Source: Welwitschia mirabilis (taxonomy: Eukaryota; Gnetophyta; Gnetopsida; Welwitschiales). Taken from it: a stretch of 24,722 nucleotides of DNA. Made by a program: the position numbers and the translations under genes. Location: positions 165,738,830 through 165,763,551 of the forward strand of contig JBOZIK010000001.1 of NCBI GenBank assembly GCA_051453625.1, in the 5' to 3' direction. Under the pieces are notes generated by a model. The model worked only from the letters and a program-made list of their open reading frames with translations, had not been told where the DNA came from and made no database searches. Below, piece by piece: positions 18,761 through 24,722 of the stretch (position 1 is the stretch's first letter; the number at the start of each line of letters is the position of its first letter).

Positions 18761-19818
18761 ATGGGAAGGGCAAAGCTGGCAGCACAGAGAAAAGGGAAGG
18801 AACCAACAAGTTCTTTTTTAGAAAATTGGTTTACAAGCAACGAGCACCAAAAGTTTTGGTTAACCTACTCTTTGAAAAGGCCTTTGGCTCCTGAAGGAAG
18901 GATTGACTTCGAATCCTTCTGACACGAGTGGTAGATTTACCCAAAGTTTAAAGCTCTCCAATGGCAATACGCTTTGGACCTAGATACCGGAGCTTCAGTT
19001 AAAATGGTACGTTTAGTCTATTGTAATGGGCATCTTGATAGATACAATGAGAAAATTATGTCTAAAGTTTATGAAAAACCAGTAGAAATTACTCTAGACA
19101 TGATTTCTGAAGTTACCGGGTTTCCCAACGCTGGTAGCTTCCATAATATTACTTCAATGCAATCATTAGAAGAAGTTATTTCAAAAGAGAGCTGATAGAT
19201 GAGCTTTATGGGAGGGAAGTAGACTGGAAAATTAATATTCCCACAAATCAATTCAAACCTTTTTATAGAGTAATATTTCAGATTTGTACACATAATATTG
19301 TGCCAAAGCTTGGGAACAAAGATGAAGTATCACCTGGTTGTGCATATATGATGTTTTGTATTGGATGGGGTGTGCACTACAACTTGTGTAAATTTATCAT
19401 GTTGTATATAAGCCCTTTTTTTTATTGCTACCAGTTCGAGTTTGCCCTTTGGAGGTCTGGTTATGGCATTATTAATGAATTTAGAATTCTTAGTCTCAAA
19501 AGATGAAAAGTCTGTAAAAGTACCTAAACCATTGGGCGCCTCCTTGCTGAAAAAGATGAATATATTCTCAGAAATAATTGGGCCAGCTCCCTAGCCGCCT
19601 TCCTCAAAACGAGAAAAAGTCAGTGAACCAACTTTATTGGCTACAGTTTCAAATGAAGTTCTTCTGCAAACCATGTAAAAGATAGACTGTAAATTAGACA
19701 GAATTTTAATTGGCTTATCCGCGTATGGTTTTGACATTCCAGTGGAGCCTGACGAAGAAGAAGAGCAAGCACCTCCTGCTCCAGTAGAAGGTTTATCCCA
19801 TGTAGAATCATCTGATTG
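18761..19818 (+). pseudogene. ORFx copy 2: 'putative plant transposon protein'-like gene, broken
   Basis: ATG 18761 starts MGRAKLAAQRKGKEPTSS, a basic N-terminus as in copy 1. One frame then runs through PLAPEGRIDFESF, stops TGA 18920 and TAG 18932, KFKALQWQYALDLDTGAS, VRLVYCNGHLDRYNEK and PVEITLDMISEVTGFPNAG to a stop near 19193. After a frame change it continues with FKPFYRVIFQICTHNIVPK, GCAYMMFCIGWGVHYNL and SGYGIINEFRILSLKR (to 19505). The C-terminal end is at about 19640-19818: a coiled-coil-like segment, then YGFDIPVEPDEEEE and an Ala/Pro stretch. This order (basic start, a domain with VR-Y and LT-E-ISE-GFP, helical tail with GIxIPVEPDEE) is that of a plant transposon-linked family of unknown function. 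It ends 80 bp before a polypurine tract, so it lies in the last slot of the element, where Sireviruses may carry an extra (env-like) ORF. Confidence 0.75.
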
Positions 19819-19899
19819 ACTTTCTCCTTCTGCTCCTTTTTGTATCTTTTTGTAGCTCTTCTTCCTATTTCTTGCTTTCCTTGGTGTTTCAATGATGAC

Positions 19900-19910
19900 A
19901 AAGGGGGAGA
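19900..19910 (+). other. Sirevirus-type polypurine tract
   Basis: AAAGGGGGAGA preceded by TTTCAATGATGAC. This is the hallmark polypurine tract of Sireviruses, which often occurs in several copies before the 3' LTR. It marks the 3' end of the internal domain holding ORFx copy 2. The LTR itself becomes visible only after the gap that ends at 20344. Confidence 0.8.
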
Positions 19911-19989
19911 AGTACTCTAGTAGTGTGATCTTCATTCCTATTCCCCTCTCCCTCAAATTTTGTTGTCAATCATTTGTTAATGGAAAGCA

Positions 19990-20015
19990 TTATATATATA
20001 TATATATATATATAT
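19990..20015. repeat. (TA)n microsatellite at a gap edge
   Basis: About 13 TA units running straight into the gap at 20016; the gap was probably caused by this simple repeat. Confidence 0.92.
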
Positions 20016-20344
20016 NNNNNNNNNNNNNNNNNNNNNNNNNNNNNNNNNNNNNNNNNNNNNNNNNNNNNNNNNNNNNNNNNNNNNNNNNNNNNNNNNNNNN
20101 NNNNNNNNNNNNNNNNNNNNNNNNNNNNNNNNNNNNNNNNNNNNNNNNNNNNNNNNNNNNNNNNNNNNNNNNNNNNNNNNNNNNNNNNNNNNNNNNNNNN
20201 NNNNNNNNNNNNNNNNNNNNNNNNNNNNNNNNNNNNNNNNNNNNNNNNNNNNNNNNNNNNNNNNNNNNNNNNNNNNNNNNNNNNNNNNNNNNNNNNNNNN
20301 NNNNNNNNNNNNNNNNNNNNNNNNNNNNNNNNNNNNNNNNNNNN
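20016..20344. other. Assembly gap, 329 N
   Basis: Undetermined bases between the TA repeat and the LTR start; the size is an estimate. The true LTR 5' end is at or just inside this gap. Confidence 0.98.
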
Positions 20345-20419
20345 AGTTTCAATGATGAAAACCCGAAGTTCAAAGAAGCATGACGATGTTAACAAAATTT
20401 TGTAAGTAGTACATGCTGG

Positions 20420-20945
20420 GACGTCCGACCCATTACAATGGGATGTCTGAGACCCCTCTTAGCCTTTTTACAGAAGAACTCATAGAGTGGGATGTCCGAC
20501 CTATTAGAATGGGCGTCCGGGACTCCTTGTGGGTTTTTCTAAGAAGCACCAGCAAAGTGGGACATCCGACATACTAGGACGTTCGACATAGTACATTGGG
20601 ATGTCCGAAGAAGATTGGCTCCTAAAGCCTTATGCAAAGTGGGACATCCGACTCAGCATATCGGGACATATGGAGAAGGAACCTTTCATCTGGACTCAGT
20701 TCAAAGTGGGACGTCCGAGTTTTATTTTGGGACGTTCGGGTAAATGTNNNNNNNNNNNNNNNNNNNNNNNNNNNNNNNNNNNNNNNNNNNNNNNNNNNNN
20801 NNNNNNNNNNNNNNNNNNNNNNNNNNNNNNNNNNNNNNNNNNNNNNNTGTCACGACAAAGACGTGGGACGTCTGAATCTCAAAATGGGACGTCCGAGTTT
20901 TCTACAGTAAAAATATGGGGCGTCAGACCTTATTTTGGGATGTCC
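20420..20945 (+). repeat. Array E of GACGTCC pairs in LTR 2 (interrupted by a gap)
   Basis: Pairs start at 20420/20442, 20491/20513, 20578/20600, 20643/20665, 20710/20731, then after the gap 20867/20888 and about 20919/20939, giving 22, 22, 22, 22, 21, 21 and 20 bp. An extra unpaired site is at 20561. Distances between successive pairs here are mostly 65-87 bp, longer than in arrays B and F, yet the within-pair distance stays the same. Flanks are GGGACGTCCGA. Confidence 0.85.
20748..20847. other. Assembly gap, 100 N, inside array E
   Basis: Placeholder-sized gap inside the repeat array; copies of the repeat may be missing or collapsed. Confidence 0.98.
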
Positions 20946-21318
20946 GACCAAATGATCGTTATAGATCCGTTTGGCCGCCCATGCAGTTTTCCCATGTAGA
21001 AATAGATCTCTGCCTGTCTACACTATGTTTTTTAACGCGGTTATCATTCGTAGGCAGACTACAATAACTATTTTTCTTTGACTTGCTTAAATAGAGCAAA
21101 ACTCGATTCATTCTTAAGTGATGTACCAATTTTTGTGAGAACTTGCTTCAAAGAAGAAAAGAAGATCGCTGGATCAAACTAAGCTATCTCTCTATTTGGA
21201 TATTTCATTGCTGATGTACTGTGCATAGTAAAGGCACTTCTCCATCAGACTCTCTCTAAGAACTCTTTGTGTAGAGTTGCTCACCGGGTTGAGCAGTGTT
21301 GTATTGTCCTCCCTCTGC

Positions 21319-21418
21319 NNNNNNNNNNNNNNNNNNNNNNNNNNNNNNNNNNNNNNNNNNNNNNNNNNNNNNNNNNNNNNNNNNNNNNNNNNNNNNNNNN
21401 NNNNNNNNNNNNNNNNNN
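21319..21418. other. Assembly gap, 100 N, inside LTR 2
   Basis: Placeholder-sized gap in the 3' part of LTR 2, between the GTTGAGCAGTG block and the LTR end. Confidence 0.98.
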
Positions 21419-21493
21419 TTTCTGATTTGAGTTTATAGTAAAGAGAAATTACCCTATTCACCCCCCCTCTAGGGTGCTTATTTGATCCTAACA

Positions 21494-21757
21494 GATTCCT
21501 TTTCATCTTATCAAGACATTATGATTGAAGCAAAAGATGATCCTTCTTTCACATCTATTGAGACTATTGCTCGATTGTTAGGAAAGTCTCATTTCATGTG
21601 AGTGCTCAAACCTTCTAATGATTCTGTACATGAATTGGCTATTAAAGAGTGTTGATGAATTTGAGTAGATAGATCTAGTCCCTAAAGCGAAAGGACTGAG
21701 GATAAAGGTGGGTGCCAAAGGACCAGCTAGGAAGAAGGTTAAGAACTCAAAATGATA
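21494..21757 (+). pseudogene. Unknown coding remnant with a basic tail
   Basis: Straight after LTR 2 a frame reads DSFSSYQDIMIEAKDDPSF, then ETIARLLGKSHFM and, past a stop, LKPSNDSVHELAIKE. After a one-base frame change it goes on with VDEFE and PKAKGLRIKVGAKGPARKKV and ends at a TGA near 21755. The composition and the length of readable sequence suggest former coding DNA, but I do not recognise the family. The basic, Gly/Ala/Lys-rich end could be a nuclear or nucleic-acid binding tail. It may be the flank into which LTR 2 inserted, possibly another retroelement ORF. Confidence 0.4.
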
Positions 21758-22247
21758 TAGTGCTTTGAGATCTTTTTGATTGACTTATGATTTCCTTTTT
21801 GTTGTTTGTCTTTTCGCTTTTTTGAATATATTGTTTCCTAATAGGAAGTCTCCAACTCATGGATGTGGTTGTTGGATATGATGTTTGGATCTGTTTGGCT
21901 TTAGTTTTAATTTTGCTGGCAATATCTTGTTGGTAGTTTCCAGCTCATCCAGTTAGTTTGATATCTTGCTAGCTTCCAACTGGGTTTATCTAATCTTACT
22001 AATGTACTTTGAAAAGATGGTTATCAAGTCAACTTTGAAACTAATGAATGAAATCCATTTGTTGCCAACATATTAAAGATGGATTAGTAGTTGCCAGTTG
22101 TAGTAATGTAAGAGGGATGCATATATTTCATCCCAAAAAAGAGATGGTGGTGGTAATTGTTGAAAAATGCTATGCCAAAGTGGAGAGGAGCTTCATTTAG
22201 ATGGAGAACCAAGGTTCATGGCATGGAGAATACTAGTGATGGCTTAT
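21758..22247. other. No recognisable gene
   Basis: T-rich sequence with several TTGCTGGC/GTTTCCAGCT-like short repeats (21916-21990) but no domain or boundary that I can name. It runs into the gap at 22248. Confidence 0.45.
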
Positions 22248-22901
22248 NNNNNNNNNNNNNNNNNNNNNNNNNNNNNNNNNNNNNNNNNNNNNNNNNNNNN
22301 NNNNNNNNNNNNNNNNNNNNNNNNNNNNNNNNNNNNNNNNNNNNNNNNNNNNNNNNNNNNNNNNNNNNNNNNNNNNNNNNNNNNNNNNNNNNNNNNNNNN
22401 NNNNNNNNNNNNNNNNNNNNNNNNNNNNNNNNNNNNNNNNNNNNNNNNNNNNNNNNNNNNNNNNNNNNNNNNNNNNNNNNNNNNNNNNNNNNNNNNNNNN
22501 NNNNNNNNNNNNNNNNNNNNNNNNNNNNNNNNNNNNNNNNNNNNNNNNNNNNNNNNNNNNNNNNNNNNNNNNNNNNNNNNNNNNNNNNNNNNNNNNNNNN
22601 NNNNNNNNNNNNNNNNNNNNNNNNNNNNNNNNNNNNNNNNNNNNNNNNNNNNNNNNNNNNNNNNNNNNNNNNNNNNNNNNNNNNNNNNNNNNNNNNNNNN
22701 NNNNNNNNNNNNNNNNNNNNNNNNNNNNNNNNNNNNNNNNNNNNNNNNNNNNNNNNNNNNNNNNNNNNNNNNNNNNNNNNNNNNNNNNNNNNNNNNNNNN
22801 NNNNNNNNNNNNNNNNNNNNNNNNNNNNNNNNNNNNNNNNNNNNNNNNNNNNNNNNNNNNNNNNNNNNNNNNNNNNNNNNNNNNNNNNNNNNNNNNNNNN
22901 N
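22248..22901. other. Assembly gap, 654 N, flanked by the same 19 bases
   Basis: The 19 bases before the gap (22229-22247, AATACTAGTGATGGCTTAT) match the 19 after it (22902-22920) with one difference. This points to a tandem repeat spanning the gap or to contig ends that overlap and were not merged. Confidence 0.95.
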
Positions 22902-22939
22902 AATACTAGTGAGGGCTTATTTCCCATGATGGTAATAAG

Positions 22940-23300
22940 CAGTGTTACCAGCCTCGTGGGAAGTCTCATGAGTTTGCGAGTTCGCGGCTCGTTGCGAGTC
23001 TGAACTACGAAACTCGCTTGGACGAGCGACCGCTGGACTCGTGTTAACAAAAAAAGGGTGTGAAAATCGTTTTTTCTCATGAAACATGGGACCCATGATG
23101 AGAAAAGCACACAAATAACTTTTTCACCACAAAAGCTTGCACCGCCGATGCTGTTTTCTTGATTCGCTGTTTCCTCGATTGGTTTGTGGTTTATTTTCGT
23201 GCTGTTCGGTTTTGGCAGGTTGTGATTTCCCTTGATTCGCAGGTTGTGATTTCCATTGACAGAAAGCCGCGGAATTCTTTTAGCGTTATTAAAGGTAAGA
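22940..23300 (+). mobile_element. Possible 5' end of a hAT-type DNA transposon
   Basis: CAGTGTTACCA at 22940 followed by a stretch rich in ACTCG/CGAGT words (22955-23042) looks like the terminal region of plant hAT elements, which begin CAGTGTT and often carry such subterminal repeats. A 15-bp direct repeat CAGGTTGTGATTTCC occurs at 23216 and 23240, and AAAGGTAAG at about 23292 resembles a splice donor. I found no matching inverted end, no 8-bp target duplication and no transposase to the right, so this is tentative. Confidence 0.33.
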
Positions 23301-23984
23301 TTGATGTTTATTTTCGTTGTTCTTTCACTTCTTTGACAACAAGCGTGCAGTTCGGTTTTATTCATGTGTTATTTGGTTATTCGGAAACGTTGTTCAGACA
23401 TATGTGTTATGAGGAACAACACAACCACAAAAGTAGCAAAAAAAAATGCAGAAGCAATAATCACAAAAAAATGAAGGTCTAAGCAACAAACTGCCGATAT
23501 CCTTGACAAAATGTAACTAACTAATCTAAGTAATCCGATATCAAACAGTATATATGCCAAGACAGACAACCTTCTCCACCACACACTTAGAATTTAGACA
23601 GATGAAATGCAAATTCGCTTAAATTATGTTATAAAATGTAATATCTCAGAAGTAAGAATATAGTGCAATCGCTTTCTCCAATAAAGTCTACAAAAACATA
23701 AATAAAGAACATAAGATTCGATTTCAATTTTTAAAAATTAGAAGGCTAATGAAAAGCTGGTGAGTTTGGGATGATCGGCATTACATGAGATAAGCAAGCG
23801 ACCTTGTTGGAAAGGATTGATTAGTTTAACACTTTAACTAAAAACCATGATTTTCTTTAATATGATGGTTTTGCATTTGACAACTAAGCTAATATGATGA
23901 TCTTTGGCATGATCTATTTCTCTTTACTGAATTTTTACTTTAGACAGAAAAACTACAGCAGAACAATGTAAAGTGTGGAGATCT
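23301..23984. other. No recognisable gene
   Basis: AT-rich sequence without supported coding potential. At its right end, AAAGTGTGGAGAT (23970-23982) directly before the LTR start at 23985 resembles a decayed polypurine tract, which would make LTR 3 a 3' LTR. Confidence 0.4.
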
Positions 23985-24058
23985 TGTGTTTCAATGATGA
24001 TCAAGGATAGGTAGTGGTGTGCTTCAATAAACATGCAAATCAGAAGTTGTGCCTTTTG

Positions 24059-24437
24059 GACGTCCGAGCTTGTCACTGGGACGTCCGTTCCTTTACGTGA
24101 CCAAATGTATAGGGACGTCCGCGGCTTTTAGTCGGGACTGCTGACCCTATATGCAGCCAAATGAATAGGGACGTCTGTAGCTTTCAGTTGGGACGTCCGA
24201 CCTTGTACACGGCCAAATGTATGGGGACGTCCGCTCTGTTACAGGGACGTCCAAACCTGAACTCGATTGAAATATATGGGGACGTCTGCGTCTGTCATAG
24301 GGACGTCCGCCCTCTCTTTCGGAGATCAAGTATGGGGACATCCGATTTTCAAACTGGAAGGTCTGAGACTCTCTTCAGTTGAACACAGAAATCAGGCATT
24401 ACAACTGCGACGTCCGGTCCAAAAAGGTGGGACGTCC
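24059..24437 (+). repeat. Array F: best preserved GACGTCC pair array
   Basis: Pairs start at 24059/24080, 24114/24136, 24170/24192, 24226/24246, 24281/24302, 24337/about 24359 and 24409/24431 (21, 22, 22, 20, 21, 22, 22 bp). Pairs follow each other every 55-56 bp, except the last interval of 72 bp; array B likewise has a last interval of 71 bp. Most sites are the full GGGACGTCCG. The spacer GCCAAATG(A/T)ATAGGG between pairs is conserved but different from that in array B. Confidence 0.92.
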
Positions 24438-24505
24438 AATTCGATGACGTTAAAAGAAAATATGAACATTACAGCCACCAAAATGACACGATTCAACTTG
24501 CAAAT

Positions 24506-24568
24506 GGCTAGGGCAGCAGCTCAAACGGCTAGGACAACGGTTCAAACGGCTAGGGCTTCAACCTTGAG
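24506..24568. repeat. 21-bp triple tandem repeat
   Basis: GGCTAGG(G/A)C begins at 24506, 24527 and 24548, and the first two units end in TTCAAAC-like sequence. It lies between array F and the TATA box of LTR 3. It is not seen in LTRs 1 or 2. Confidence 0.82.
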
Positions 24569-24598
24569 GCTCCACCAGCTATCTATCAGACCTCAGCG

Positions 24599-24606
24599 TA
24601 TAAAAA
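24599..24606 (+). promoter_or_regulatory. TATA box of LTR 3 (candidate)
   Basis: TATAAAAA in the context CAGCGTATAAAAACC, downstream of array F. It is the best TATA match of the three LTRs and would set the R-region start about 30 bp downstream. Confidence 0.6.
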
Positions 24607-24722
24607 CCATTAGAGGACTCTTGTAATGGCTAATACTTCTACATTGTATTGAAATATATTCTGAGAATTATTCACAATTTGTACTTCACTAAGAGATCAT
24701 TTGTGCAAGGAGCTTTCTGTAC

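Larger units (their letters stand above)
20345..21493 (+). mobile_element. LTR 2, same design as LTR 1 (3' LTR)
   Basis: Starts at the gap edge with AGTTTCAATGATGA, as in LTR 1 (7072) and LTR 3 (23985), and ends CACCCCCCCTCTAGGGTGC followed by CCTAACA at 21493, as in LTR 1 at 8119. In between come array E, a GGCCGCCCATGC module (20973), TATA-like TTAAATAG (about 21088) and a GTTGAGCAGTG-like block (21287) that LTR 1 has near 7830. After 21493 there is no primer binding site, so this is a 3' LTR, in keeping with the ORFx and polypurine tract before it. Two 100-N gaps lie inside. LTRs 1 and 2 are too different to be the two ends of one recent insertion. Confidence 0.72.
23985..24722 (+). mobile_element. 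LTR 3, same design, truncated by the window end
   Basis: Begins TGTGTTTCAATGATGA, like LTRs 1 and 2. It holds array F (24059-24437), a 21-bp triple repeat (24506-24568) and TATAAAAA at 24599, about 160 bp past the array, close to the spacing in LTR 1 (about 130 bp) and LTR 2 (about 140 bp). The 3' end with the CCCCCCTCTAGGG tract is not reached. Arrays in this copy have the fewest CpG losses, so it is probably the youngest of the three. Confidence 0.68.

Noticed and set aside
7072-21493. One intact 14-kb retrotransposon from LTR 1 to LTR 2
   Set aside because: The two LTRs differ too much, gag/protease occurs twice, ORFx twice, integrase comes before the second gag, and no target duplication matches at the outer ends.
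22244-23365. Long open stretches that run through the 654-N gap
   Set aside because: Most of their length is undetermined bases; the real parts show no domain.

Overview
The window reads as plant nuclear DNA from a repeat-rich genome. It holds plant-type Ty1/copia (Sirevirus-like) and Ty3/gypsy pol remnants, a LINE tail, initiator-tRNA-Met type primer binding sites, simple repeats and five assembly gaps (16168-16267, 20016-20344, 20748-20847, 21319-21418, 22248-22901). I see no intact host gene, no tRNA or rRNA and no CRISPR array. Every recognisable coding stretch is a decayed transposable element with stops or frameshifts. The species cannot be fixed from sequence alone.

Layout. 1-300: array of paired GACGTCC-type palindromes. 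300-1990: minus-strand retroelement remnant with a degenerate zinc knuckle, possibly an old endogenous pararetrovirus. 1990-4870: nothing recognised. 4870-6850: minus-strand Ty3/gypsy pol (RT, RNase H, integrase). 7072-8119: copia-type LTR with its own GACGTCC array, followed by a primer binding site, gag (8211-9600) and protease (9786-10015). 10225-10377: another array, then a broken copy of a 'putative plant transposon protein' ORF (ORFx copy 1, from 10497). 10880-16167: older sequence holding a small LTR element with both LTRs and a near-perfect target duplication (12345-14172), nested in a larger diverged repeat, plus a LINE zinc-binding remnant. 16268-17395: copia integrase and start of RT. 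17396-18143: a second gag-knuckle/protease/GAG-pre-integrase piece. 18334-18582: array and GC-rich module, TATA box and CT leader, then ORFx copy 2 (18761-19818), a polypurine tract and a second LTR (about 20345-21493). 23985-24722: a third LTR of the same general design, cut by the window end.

How it fits together. The main signal is a family of Sirevirus-like elements whose LTRs, and an internal region just upstream of ORFx, carry arrays of paired GACGTCC palindromes. Across six arrays I count 32 pairs by hand; 27 have starts 21 or 22 bp apart, while the distance between pairs varies (mostly 52-72 bp). The arrays lie upstream of TATA-like boxes in the three LTRs and before ORFx copy 2. I infer a promoter/enhancer module (GACGTC is a plant bZIP 'C-box' core) used twice in one element, once in the LTR and once before ORFx; an RNA hairpin role is an alternative. 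In both ORFx copies the RT/RNase H part of pol is missing between protease and ORFx, so these look like non-autonomous derivatives.
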